The notes under the pieces: model-generated
What the model saw: the letters and a program-made list of their open reading frames with translations, nothing else
What the model was told of the DNA's origin: nothing
The model's database searches: none
Source: CBINFS01 sp966250015
Lineage (GTDB): Bacteria; Bacteroidota; Rhodothermia; Rhodothermales; DASSAV01
Length of the DNA stretch: 53,084 bases
Direction: 5' to 3'
Assembly: GCA_966250015.1 (NCBI GenBank)
Contig: CBINFS010000025.1
Coordinates: 1 to 53,084 of the forward strand
Shown: in pieces, positions 35,716 to 44,097 of the stretch
Layout: every line of letters begins with the position of its first letter
Numbering within the stretch: position 1 is the first letter of the stretch
Made by a program: the position numbers and the translations under genes

Positions 35716-37668
35716 TTAAACGTCGAGGGTGGCGTATTTGGCGTTACGTTCGATGAACTTCCGGCGGGGCTCGACGGCATCCCCCATCAACGTGCTGAAG
35801 ATGCGGTCTGCGGCGGCCGCGTCGTCGATGGTCACGTTCTGCAAACGCCGCGTCTCGGGGTTCATCGTGGTCTCCCAGAGCTGCTCGGGGTTCATCTCGC
35901 CAAGACCTTTGTATCGCTGGATGGCGACCTTCCCCTTCCCGTCGACGTTCATCTGCGTGAGGATCTCTTGCAGATGATCGTCGGTCCAGGCGTAGTACTC
36001 TTCCTTGCCGCGTTTGGCGCGATAGAGGGGCGGCAAGGCTATGTAGATGTAGCCCTTCTCGATCAGGGGCCGCAGATGGCGATAGAAGAAGGTAAGGAGC
36101 AGCGTACGGATGTGCGCGCCGTCGACGTCGGCATCGGTCATCAACACGATCTTGTGATACCGGATGCGGGACAGGTCGAGGTCGTCATCGCTGGTGGCGA
36201 TGCCGGCCCCCAGTGCGGTCACGATGTTTTTGATTTCCTCATTTTCGAGGACGCGGTCCAGGCGGGCCTTTTCGACGTTGAGGATCTTGCCGCGTAGCGG
36301 GAGGACCGCCTGGAAGTGGCGGTCGCGGGCCTGCTTGGCCGATCCGCCTGCGGAATCACCCTCGACGATGAAGACCTCGCTTTCGGCAGGATCTCTCGAC
36401 GAACAGTCCGCCAGCTTCCCGGGGAGGCTGCCGCCGGAGAAAGCGCCTTTCCGCTGGACGAGCTCACGTGCCCGCCGAGCGGCCGCACGAGCCTGGGCAG
36501 CGAGCATGACCTTGTCCACGATACGTTTGGCTTCGCGGGGATGGTCGTCGAGCCACTGAGCGAGCTTCTCGTTCACGAGCGATTCGACGGCGCCCTGCAC
36601 TTCCGAGTTGCCGAGCTTCGTCTTGGTCTGCCCCTCGAACTGAGGCTCCGCCACCTTGACCGAGAGCACCGCCGTCAGCCCTTCGCGGAAGTCGTCACCC
36701 GAAAGCTCCACCTTGTTGTTTTTCAGGAGGTTGTTTCGTTCGGAGTAGACTTTAAGCGTGCGCGTGAGGGCGCGACGAAAACCGGATACGTGGGTGCCGC
36801 CCTCGTGCGTATTGATGTTGTTGACGAAGGAGAGGACGTTCTCGGTGTAGCCGTCGTTGTATCGCATGGCCAGCTCGACCGGCACCTCGGCATCCGACGC
36901 TTCGATGTAGATCACCTCGTCGAGAATGGAGTTGCGCGTCTCGTCCAGATAGGTGACGAACTCGACGATGCCACCCTCGAAGTGGAACTCCTCGCGACGA
37001 AGCTGCTCGTCCTCTTCCCTGCGGTCCTCAATGGTGATGTAGACCTGTTTGTTGAGGAAGGCGAGCTCGCGGAGGCGGTCGGCGAGGGTGTCGAGGCGAA
37101 ACTCGGTCGTCTGAAAGATCGTCGGATCCGGCCAGAACTGCACCGTGGTACCGGTGTCTTCACCCTCTTCCATCGGCCTGAGCTGTTCCACGGGGGTTAT
37201 CGGATGGCCACGGGAATATTTCTGTTGCCAGATGTAACCGTCCTTTTTGACGGTAACAATCATCGAGACGGAGAGTGCGTTGACACACGAAACACCGACA
37301 CCGTGCAGGCCGCCGGACACCTTGTAGGTGTTCTTGTCGAACTTCCCGCCCGCGTGGAGGGTGGTCATGACCACTTCGAGCGCCGAGCGTCCCTCCTTCT
37401 CCATGATGTCGACCGGTATGCCGCGCCCGTTATCCGTCACGGTTACCGATCCATCCTCGTTGATCACGACGTCTATTCGGTCGCAGAAGCCGGCGAGGGC
37501 TTCATCGATCGAGTTATCGACGACCTCGTACACCAGGTGGTGGAGTCCACGGATTCCGACGTCACCGATGTACATCGCCGGGCGTTTCCGGACAGCCTCC
37601 AACCCCTCGAGGACTTGAATGCTCGAAGCGCCGTATCCGTTGGACTTTACCTTTTCCTCTACAGTCAT
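35716..37668 (-). CDS. gyrB: DNA gyrase subunit B
   Basis: 650 residues. GHKL ATPase: EVVDNSIDEALAG, VTDNGRGIPVD, GLHGVGVSCVNALS; transducer domain; TOPRIM with EGDSAGGSAKQARDR (Glu436) and the metal triad DADVD at 512-516; C-terminal RYKGLGEMNPEQLWETTM. Full family length without the 165-residue insert of the E. coli protein. First gene of the run that continues into the glycan genes; gyrA is not adjacent. Confidence 0.99.
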   Translation of the reverse strand: MTVEEKVKSNGYGASSIQVLEGLEAVRKRPAMYIGDVGIRGLHHLVYEVVDNSIDEALAGFCDRIDVVINEDGSVTVTDNGRGIPVDIMEKEGRSALEVVMTTLHAGGKFDKNTYKVSGGLHGVGVSCVNALSVSMIVTVKKDGYIWQQKYSRGHPITPVEQLRPMEEGEDTGTTVQFWPDPTIFQTTEFRLDTLADRLRELAFLNKQVYITIEDRREEDEQLRREEFHFEGGIVEFVTYLDETRNSILDEVIYIEASDAEVPVELAMRYNDGYTENVLSFVNNINTHEGGTHVSGFRRALTRTLKVYSERNNLLKNNKVELSGDDFREGLTAVLSVKVAEPQFEGQTKTKLGNSEVQGAVESLVNEKLAQWLDDHPREAKRIVDKVMLAAQARAAARRARELVQRKGAFSGGSLPGKLADCSSRDPAESEVFIVEGDSAGGSAKQARDRHFQAVLPLRGKILNVEKARLDRVLENEEIKNIVTALGAGIATSDDDLDLSRIRYHKIVLMTDADVDGAHIRTLLLTFFYRHLRPLIEKGYIYIALPPLYRAKRGKEEYYAWTDDHLQEILTQMNVDGKGKVAIQRYKGLGEMNPEQLWETTMNPETRRLQNVTIDDAAAADRIFSTLMGDAVEPRRKFIERNAKYATLDV

Positions 37669-37880
37669 AAAATGCTCTTGTCTCGACCGGTACGCACGCC
37701 GATACGAGATATGTTAGTCTACAAAAAACAAGATCCTGAAAGCAGAAATTGAACGCCTATCCCCGCCCACTGTTCTCCAAAAATCGCAGAAAAAAGGCGG
37801 TTCACGCAGGGATTACCTGCTTAAAATACGGCGCAGCAACGACTCCTTCAGCACGAAAAGCGCCTGCGGAGCTTTTCGAA

Positions 37881-38390
37881 TCATAATTCGCGCCGCATCC
37901 ACTCACCGAGGTCCAGGATTCGTTCGACGAGGAGGGCAAGGTCGTCGAGGGAGGGATCTCCGTCGGTGGTTTCGTGCTGAAAACGGAGGGTCGAATGTAC
38001 CTCACGCACCTCTTCGACGAGCTCGGCACTGACGTCCGGGTAGAGGCTCAGGAGGCGTTGATGGATTGACTGGAGGATACGATCGATGCGGCGGACGACC
38101 AGAAGCATGTCGAAGCGCCGTACGAGCAAGGCGTGGCGGTCTTCAACGGCGTACCGGGTATAGACGAGGCCTGAACGGAGGCGCATCAGCAGGTCGTCGA
38201 GCTCCGCTACGTCGCGGTAAAGGTACGCTCGTGCGACGTCCGGCTCTTCCTGGGCAGACGGGTCGCGGCCGGCGCGGCGCTCGATTACGCCGTAGCTCAC
38301 GTCGGCCGCGGTGGACAGGGTCGAGAGCAGCAGCATCGTCTCGAGCACCGCAGCCTCAAATCGAGCATTTTCCCCAACGAATTCAGTCAT
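37881..38390 (-). CDS. Helical protein of unknown function
   Basis: 169 residues, mostly predicted helix, with many Leu/Arg/Glu and no Cys. It has no signal peptide or membrane span, and the end is LLVERILDLGEWMRREL. Helix stretches such as ARAYLYRDVAELDDLLMRLRSGL and VVRRIDRILQSIHQRLLSLY could pack as a bundle. I do not recognise a family. It lies between gyrB and a CBS-domain gene; the terminator at 38444-38470 separates it from the latter. Confidence 0.65.
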   Translation of the reverse strand: MTEFVGENARFEAAVLETMLLLSTLSTAADVSYGVIERRAGRDPSAQEEPDVARAYLYRDVAELDDLLMRLRSGLVYTRYAVEDRHALLVRRFDMLLVVRRIDRILQSIHQRLLSLYPDVSAELVEEVREVHSTLRFQHETTDGDPSLDDLALLVERILDLGEWMRREL

Positions 38391-38443
38391 GAGCAGAGGG
38401 TTTATTCTGGTTTCCGGAAGGCATCGTCGAGCCGGTTTTAACC

Positions 38444-38470
38444 AAAAAAGGAGCCCGGCGACAGGCCCCT
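38444..38470 (-). terminator. Intrinsic terminator of the CBS-domain gene
   Basis: On the minus strand AGGGGCC and GGCTCCT form a seven-pair stem (one G-T) with an eight-base loop, followed directly by a T-run (complement of A at 38444-38449). It lies 34 bases past the stop codon. Confidence 0.8.
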
Positions 38471-38503
38471 CATCGGATAAGTGAACGTTGAGAAGGGGTA
38501 CGC

Positions 38504-39169
38504 TCAGACCTCAAGATATCGCATGAAGGCCTGCACACGCAGGAGGAGGTCTTCATCATCTTCGCTTTCGCCGAAAGAAGCCACCACGTGGTATCCGTTG
38601 TGCTCGAGCATGTGGCGTACGCGGGTGGCGTCGGTGACGTTCAGCTTGAGCGTGACGCGTGTTCGCCCGTCGGGCGTATCGGGAGGCTCCGATGCGATCG
38701 AGAGGATCTTGACGTCATTTTGTTCGATCGTATACACGAGCCGTGCCAGGGAGTAATCGCGCGGTTCGATCTCGAGCGCCAGGATCGCGCCGGACTCCTG
38801 GGTGGAGAGCATACGAGCGAACTGGTCAAATATGTCGTGCCGTCGGACGAGGCCGACGTACCGGCCGTCTTCATCCGCAATGGGCAGCGTCGTAAGATCG
38901 TGCTGAACCATCGTCTTCGTCACGTCGAAAACGTGGTTCTCGGGATGCGCGCTCAAAACTTTGCCGGAAAGCAGATCCCGTATCTCAACGTCCGGACCGA
39001 ATGAATCGAGCAGCTGGTCTTCAGAGATCAGCCCTACCAGGAAGCCCTCATTATCGACGACCGGTAAATGACGGACGCGCAATTCCATCAACAAACCGAG
39101 CGCCTCTTCCACCGAGTCATTCGGTTTCAGAGGTGGAGTAGCACGACTGATAAGGTTCCGGACTGTCAT
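38504..39169 (-). CDS. Tandem CBS-domain protein with C-terminal ACT-like domain
   Basis: 221 residues. Two CBS modules: MTVRNLISRATPPLKPNDSVEEALGLLM... with LPVVDNEGFLVGLISEDQLL, and ...TTLPIADEDGRYVGLVRRHDIF, together residues 1-125. Residues about 132-205 (ILALEIEPRDYSLARLVYTIEQ ... VTLKLNVTDATRVRHMLEHNGY) look like an ACT-type ligand domain. This is the AcuB-like layout, thought to sense adenosine nucleotides. Target unknown. It has its own terminator. Confidence 0.9.
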   Translation of the reverse strand: MTVRNLISRATPPLKPNDSVEEALGLLMELRVRHLPVVDNEGFLVGLISEDQLLDSFGPDVEIRDLLSGKVLSAHPENHVFDVTKTMVQHDLTTLPIADEDGRYVGLVRRHDIFDQFARMLSTQESGAILALEIEPRDYSLARLVYTIEQNDVKILSIASEPPDTPDGRTRVTLKLNVTDATRVRHMLEHNGYHVVASFGESEDDEDLLLRVQAFMRYLEV

Positions 39170-39341
39170 GGCATCATTCCCACTCCATCATACGGCGCGA
39201 TCCGGTTCATCCGAACCGCGGCTATGGTCATTTTGTGCAATCGGCGTGCCGATCAGGAGATCCTGACAGGTCCTTTGCACAAATCACACACTACCAGCAC
39301 ACAGGCACATAAGAGTTACAAAGAACATCAGGCAAGTGCAA

Positions 39342-39364
39342 CAGGGGGCTTAAAAAGTCCCCTG
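39342..39364 (-). terminator. Possible terminator after hflX
   Basis: CAGGGG/CCCCTG stem with an 11-base A/T-rich loop, about 30 bases past the hflX stop on the minus strand. Only TT follows it. Confidence 0.35.
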
Positions 39365-39392
39365 CCGCCTTCCAGATTGCCGGCCTGATTCC

Positions 39393-40718
39393 TCACGTCA
39401 CCGGCTCGGGTTTGAGCCCCGCGAACCGCTCGAGCATCTGCTGCAAGTCGTTCAAATATTTTTTATCGGTACGGAAATGAAGGCGGGCGACTGCTTCGGG
39501 CTGCGCCTCTTTCTCTCCGTTACGAGCGTACATGTACTCTTCCGAAATTACATCGGCCACGGTATGAATGTGCGCGATCGCCCTGGGCTCCGAAACGGGC
39601 ACGTACGCCACGCGTTCGATGAAATCCTGTTCGATCAGGTCGAGGAGCCGGGCCTTGAAGTCTTCGAGCCCGATGCCTCTCAGCGCAGAGACAAACGAAA
39701 CGTTGGCGTACTCCCTCTTCAGGCTTTCGAGTATCCCGAGCTCGTCGAGTGCGTCCACTTTGTTGAACACTATCAGGGTGGGTTTGTCGAGGGAGTCAAG
39801 CTCTTTCAGGGTTTCCCTGACGACCCGGATGTGGTCCTCGAAGCCGGGGTGTGTGGCATCGACCACCAGCACGAGCACGTCGCTTTCCCGCACCTCATCC
39901 AGCGTGCTTTTGAAGCTCTCGATCAACCGGTGGGGAAGTTTCCGGATGAAACCTACCGTGTCGGTTAGCAGGATGTCTTTGTTCGGCGAGAGGGATACCA
40001 CGCGTGTCGTGGCGTCGAGTGTGGCGAACAGCCGGTTTTCTGCGAGCACCTGAGTCTCGGCCAGGGCATTCATCAACGTGGATTTACCGGCATTCGTGTA
40101 CCCCACGAGGGAAACGCGCGTGAAGCGGCTCCTTCCCTTACGCTGCGTCGTCCTCTGTCGGTCGATTTTCTTCAGGCGCCCTTTCAGCAGGGCGATCCGG
40201 TTGGCCACGAGCTGGCGGTCCGTTTCGATCTGCGTCTCACCCGGGCCTTTGGTCCCGATACCACCTTTCTGGCGGGAGAGGTGGCTCCACTGCCGCGTGA
40301 GCCGCGTCCTGAGGTACTCGAGCTGGGCCAGCTCTACCTGCGTTTTCGCCGTAGCAGACTTGGCACGCCGGGCGAAGATGTCCAGAATGAGGCCGGTCCG
40401 GTCGAGCAGCTTGCATCCGAGCGCTCTTTCCAGATTTCGAATCTGGACGGGTGACAGATCGTCGTCAAATATGACGAGGTCCGTGTTCCTTGACTTGACG
40501 AGCCTTTTCAGCTCCTCGACTTTGCCCGATCCGATGTACGTGGCACTGACCAGCTGGTTGAGCGTCTGTATGATCCGATCGGTTGTGTAAGCGCCGGCGG
40601 TATCCGCCAGCAGTTCAAGCTCGTTCAGCGAATCCTCGACCTCCCACGCGGTCGTTTTAGGGGTTACGACCCCTACCAGGATGGCGGATTCGAGATTTTT
40701 CGGTCTTGTATTATTCAA
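39393..40718 (-). CDS. hflX: Ribosome-splitting GTPase HflX
   Basis: 441 residues. N-terminal HflX domain (SATYIGSGKVEELKRLV, VIFDDDLSPVQIRNLERAL), the Gly-rich linker GGIGTKGPGETQIETDRQLV, and the G domain: G1 SLVGYTNAGKSTLMNAL, G3 DTVGFIRKLPHRLIESFKSTLDEV, and G4 VFNKVD. HflX rescues stalled ribosomes during stress. The assignment is certain from these motifs. Confidence 0.98.
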   Translation of the reverse strand: MNNTRPKNLESAILVGVVTPKTTAWEVEDSLNELELLADTAGAYTTDRIIQTLNQLVSATYIGSGKVEELKRLVKSRNTDLVIFDDDLSPVQIRNLERALGCKLLDRTGLILDIFARRAKSATAKTQVELAQLEYLRTRLTRQWSHLSRQKGGIGTKGPGETQIETDRQLVANRIALLKGRLKKIDRQRTTQRKGRSRFTRVSLVGYTNAGKSTLMNALAETQVLAENRLFATLDATTRVVSLSPNKDILLTDTVGFIRKLPHRLIESFKSTLDEVRESDVLVLVVDATHPGFEDHIRVVRETLKELDSLDKPTLIVFNKVDALDELGILESLKREYANVSFVSALRGIGLEDFKARLLDLIEQDFIERVAYVPVSEPRAIAHIHTVADVISEEYMYARNGEKEAQPEAVARLHFRTDKKYLNDLQQMLERFAGLKPEPVT

Positions 40719-40750
40719 AAGGCGACTACGAAAAGTGATACAATAACGTC

Positions 40751-40773
40751 AGGTGGGGCGAACCGCCCCACCT
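40751..40773 (-). terminator. Perfect 10-bp hairpin between a membrane-protein gene and hflX
   Basis: AGGTGGGGCG - AAC - CGCCCCACCT on the plus strand. It lies 60 bases past the stop of the upstream 192-residue gene and 33 bases before the hflX ATG. Very stable, but followed on the minus strand by GACGTTATTG and not a T-run. Confidence 0.5.
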
Positions 40774-40832
40774 CCACTGAGTGGTCAAATACTGTGCCGT
40801 ACGGGCAACGAAAAGGGATCAGCAGGTGGTCA

Positions 40833-41411
40833 TCAGCCTTCAAGTGCTTTTTTCCCGTAGGTCCGTTGAAGGTCAAATTCAAAGCGTGCATCGAGCTTTG
40901 CGGCAACGATCTCCCGCACCTCCCGGCGTCTGACGTCCGGTACTGTCAGTTCGAGGCGTTTTCGCCCGCATTCACCGTCGGAAAAGAAGAAGACGTATCC
41001 GCGTTTCTTACCTCTTGTGAACTCAAAGTAATCGATGATCTGACCCCAGGCGATCGCACGACCGGCCTGGTTGCTATTCAATATGATCCCATAATCAGAA
41101 ATGATGATAAACGACGAGAAGTAGGCCGAGACGAACCAGAAAGCGCCTCCAACGAGATAGCCGGCAAAGATGGCGGGCGCCACGCCATGGCCCGATAGGA
41201 TCGAGTAGGCGAGCAAGCCCAGAACCAGTACCAGGAAAACGGAGGGCCATACGGGAAATCCAAACAGCCGCCCGGCGGGCCAACCAGTCAAGACGCGGCG
41301 CAGCCTCAGGCGGTTCGCGATCGTCACGATCATAAGCAGGGACGTGACGGCGGCGAATCCGAAGAGCAATGCGAGGTGAATTGACAACAGTAGGTCCGAC
41401 TCTCCGAACAT
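40833..41411 (-). CDS. Small membrane protein with PH-like C-terminal half
   Basis: 192 residues. Three to four hydrophobic segments up to residue about 105 (LALLFGFAAVTSLLMIVTIA; VFLVLVLGLLAYSILSG; IFAGYLVGGAFWFVSAYF), then a soluble part with strands SDYGIILNSNQAGRAIAWGQIIDYFEF and a final helix RREVREIVAAKLDARFEF. The I-x-W-x-x-I-x-x-F pattern resembles bacterial PH-like domains behind membrane spans. Function unknown. Confidence 0.75.
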   Translation of the reverse strand: MFGESDLLLSIHLALLFGFAAVTSLLMIVTIANRLRLRRVLTGWPAGRLFGFPVWPSVFLVLVLGLLAYSILSGHGVAPAIFAGYLVGGAFWFVSAYFSSFIIISDYGIILNSNQAGRAIAWGQIIDYFEFTRGKKRGYVFFFSDGECGRKRLELTVPDVRRREVREIVAAKLDARFEFDLQRTYGKKALEG

Positions 41412-41452
41412 CTGCCTTTCAGCTCATTGATTTTCTACGGTTTCAGGGCATC

Positions 41453-43585
41453 TCATGCCGGAATGGTTTCTGGTCGCCACTTCTTACCAGCAAGCATCTC
41501 TACCACCAAAAAAATCAACGCCAGGGCCAGAAAGACGTTCCACAATTCGGTTCCGCTTCGCTGCTCGCGGACGGTCCTGGCGACCTCCTCCGGGTCGCTG
41601 CCGGCTCCGCCAATCAACCGGATTTCGGCGCCGAGCGCCTGCGAGAGCAGATCGGCTGCCTCGCGCCCGGAGTACCTCGACAGGTCTGATTCCCGGCTAT
41701 CGACGTTGAGCGCTATTCGCCTGATCAATCTCTCGCCCGAAAGGACGTCGTAAACGCCGGCGGTAATCAAAGAACCATCGAGCTGGAGCAAAACGGACCC
41801 GGGCAGGTCCCGCTGTTCTGGAGTAAACTCCTCGCCCAGCGGGCTAACGAGCCGGACCGTGCTTCGCTCGCCGGTGCTCGCCAGGCGCAACTCGCCACCA
41901 CGGCCGACGGTCAACTGCTCTCCCTGGACGGACTCAGTGGACGAGAGGTAGTAAACCGACCGGTAGATAAGAGGGATAAACAGCCCCCGCACGGGCAGGT
42001 CGCTCCAGTTGAGGTCGGGTGCGACGGTAGCAAGAAACACGACACCGTTCCCGTGCCGGATCTCCTGCAAAAAGGGGAACCCGTTCGACAGCTCGATCAG
42101 CGTCTGCTCGTTGCCCGAGCCGGCCGAGTAGTTCATCGCGAGATGGACGCTCACCGGCTCGAGCCGGTATTCGCGGTCATCGCCTGGACGGCGGTCGAAG
42201 ATGCCCTCGAAGAGGGGGTGTTCGTAGTCCACACGCCCCAGGCCGGCGACGACCTGTTCGCCGCCGGCGGAACCGCTGAAACCGGTCACCTGCCCGCTTC
42301 CCAGAGCGGAGAGAAAACCGTTATAGCCCTGGACGTCCGCATTCTGGTTCGGGAATAGCAGTAGGCCGCCTCCCTCCTCGACGTAGCGTGCGAGCGAAGC
42401 AATTTCGCCGCTCGAAAACGACAGGGGTCCTGCCAGGATCAGGGCGTCGTACGCTCCGAAGGTTCTCGTCGATAGCTCGCGTTCGGTAATCCGATCGATC
42501 TCGAAGAGCTGCCGGCCTTCGGTGAGGCGGGGCGAGAAGGCCAGGTTCAGATGTTCGACGTTCTGCCCTTCGCCCTGCACGAGAAGCAATCTCCGTTGCT
42601 CAGGAACGTGCAACGTGAAGTAGCGCACGTTGTCGTGTTCGTACGCGTCGTCTTCGATCTGGACGAGCCCGGAGAGCCATCCGCGGCGATTGGGAATGAG
42701 CGAAAACTCGACCGTGGTGGAGGCGCCGGGCTCCAGGTCTGCCGTCGCCTGCGCAACCCGCTCGTTTTCCAGGTATACACCGGCCACGTAGTCTTCGATC
42801 GGTTCTCTGCCGTAATTCGTGAGGGTTGCCTGAATGCGTGCGGGCTGCCCTTCCTCGATGATACGGCTCACGACCTCCACAGACGTGACCGCGACGTTTT
42901 CGTAGGTCCGGTTCCCGACAGGAACCATGAAGGTTCTGACTTCTGGATCAAACGGGCCGGCAAGCGAATCGAGCAAGGTTGATTTCTGAAGGTCCGAGAT
43001 GAAGTAGATCTCGCGGACGGGATGGCGGGCTTCCTCGAGCCATTCGGAAGCACGCGAGAGGGCCGCTTTGGCCGTTCCGGAGCCAGGATGGGGCGCTATG
43101 TCATTCAGGGCGTCGAGGGCGGCGCTCCGCGTGCTGGCCGGAGCCGGTTCAGCGCGTTCGTTGGAGCTCGTCGTAAGGATGAATGCCTCGTCCTGGCCTT
43201 CCATCTGGTCCAGAATCCCGGCAGCCAGCTCCCGAGCTTGCGCGAGGTATTCTCCCTGCTCGTCTCTGAGCGACATGGAAAAGGAGTTATCGATCACCAC
43301 CGCAACCGACGTGCTGGCTCGCCCGCCTACGGCGCTCCCCAACCCTCCCTTCAGGGTGGGTCTTGCAAAAGCGAGGACGAGGCATACGATGGCGAGCGTG
43401 CGGAGAAGAAGCAGGAGCCACTGCTGGATGCGGACACGCTGCATCGTCGTCTTTTGCAGCTCGTGCAGAAAGGCGAGCGAGCTGAAGTCGATTTTCCGCG
43501 GGCGCCTGAAGTTGAAGAGGTGGATAACCAGCGGGATGGCCGCTGCTATCAAGCCCAACAAAATGAGAGGATTAAGAAACGTCAT
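41453..43585 (-). CDS. BatA-type VWA-domain membrane protein
   Basis: 710 residues. The N-terminal BatA/aerotolerance start MTFLNPLILLGLIAAAIPLVIHL has the RRPRKIDFSSL loop and a second membrane helix near 58-77. A VWA domain follows (about 90-215) with MIDAS residues DNSFS in VVIDNSFSMSL. A CARDB-like strand region (about 225-325), a class I amidotransferase-like region (about 330-480; YVEEGGGLLLFPNQN), and a last membrane helix VFLALALIFLVVEML complete it. Usually beside a MoxR ATPase and a DUF58 gene; here neither is adjacent. Confidence 0.9.
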   Translation of the reverse strand: MTFLNPLILLGLIAAAIPLVIHLFNFRRPRKIDFSSLAFLHELQKTTMQRVRIQQWLLLLLRTLAIVCLVLAFARPTLKGGLGSAVGGRASTSVAVVIDNSFSMSLRDEQGEYLAQARELAAGILDQMEGQDEAFILTTSSNERAEPAPASTRSAALDALNDIAPHPGSGTAKAALSRASEWLEEARHPVREIYFISDLQKSTLLDSLAGPFDPEVRTFMVPVGNRTYENVAVTSVEVVSRIIEEGQPARIQATLTNYGREPIEDYVAGVYLENERVAQATADLEPGASTTVEFSLIPNRRGWLSGLVQIEDDAYEHDNVRYFTLHVPEQRRLLLVQGEGQNVEHLNLAFSPRLTEGRQLFEIDRITERELSTRTFGAYDALILAGPLSFSSGEIASLARYVEEGGGLLLFPNQNADVQGYNGFLSALGSGQVTGFSGSAGGEQVVAGLGRVDYEHPLFEGIFDRRPGDDREYRLEPVSVHLAMNYSAGSGNEQTLIELSNGFPFLQEIRHGNGVVFLATVAPDLNWSDLPVRGLFIPLIYRSVYYLSSTESVQGEQLTVGRGGELRLASTGERSTVRLVSPLGEEFTPEQRDLPGSVLLQLDGSLITAGVYDVLSGERLIRRIALNVDSRESDLSRYSGREAADLLSQALGAEIRLIGGAGSDPEEVARTVREQRSGTELWNVFLALALIFLVVEMLAGKKWRPETIPA

Positions 43586-44097
43586 TACTGCACGTCGGCC
43601 ATTGGGGCATTTTGAAGAAGCAAGCTCGCAGGGAAGTCAGGCCGGCCTTCCGGAGCGAGGCTGCCCATTCGAAACATGCAACCGGCCGTCGCGCCCCCCT
43701 GTTCCTATCGCGCCACTTCACAATGGTCAGCTGATTTGCGCTGATGTTCTGTGGGTGGGAGTAGATCGAAGGCGGGACGTTCAATGCTTCTGAGGACCTT
43801 ACCCTTTACGTCATCTCCGCCTTCGCGGAGATGACATAATTAATTATTTAGTGTTTCTAGTAGCACTGAACGTCACGCCATAGATCAGCTCCGCCACATA
43901 AACGATCGCGTCCATCGGCGGATCATTCGGAGTCCCTTCTTCGCGTTAGAAGAAAATGAGAGCATGAGAGGGAATGACGCAGGGGTGTCATCATCCGAAA
44001 GTATTCATAGCTCGTTCGGCATCCATTTCCTGAGCCGTGAGTAGAACGTTGATTCCGGTCATGATTTTGTGGAGAGGTTTGATACCCGATTCAGCTG
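43586..44097. other. 512-base divergent gap between the VWA gene and uvrA
   Basis: Holds a palindromic repeat-like element (43810-43993) and otherwise no gene. I looked for an SOS-type operator or a copy of the GTGAAAATATTTTCAC palindrome before uvrA and found none. The A/T-rich part around 43836-43860 could hold a promoter but I cannot place one. Confidence 0.4.
43810..43835. repeat. Palindromic dispersed-repeat-like hairpin
   Basis: GTCATCTCCGC - CTTC - GCGGAGATGAC, perfect 11-base arms. Its form matches the GTCAT-Cs-GCG...CGC-Gs-ATGAC palindromes dispersed in many bacterial genomes. A second fragment in the same style, GGAATGACGCAGGGGTGTCA, follows at 43971-43990, suggesting a decayed composite element. 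Confidence 0.55.

Noticed and set aside
36316..37752. Long antisense open frame (478 codons) opposite gyrB
   Set aside because: It is the mirror of the gyrB coding frame in GC-rich DNA; its translation has no domain character while gyrB on the other strand is unmistakable. The same holds for long open frames opposite ftsI (22634-24109), recG (2366-3427), pyrG (28013-29128) and hddA (31768-32604).
37669..37880. Replication origin next to gyrB
   Set aside because: No cluster of DnaA boxes (TTATCCACA-like) and no dnaA or dnaN; gyrB is followed by glycan genes instead.
43586..44097. LexA-type operator in front of uvrA
   Set aside because: I looked for the E. coli and Bacillus LexA boxes and for GTGAAAATATTTTCAC; none is present.
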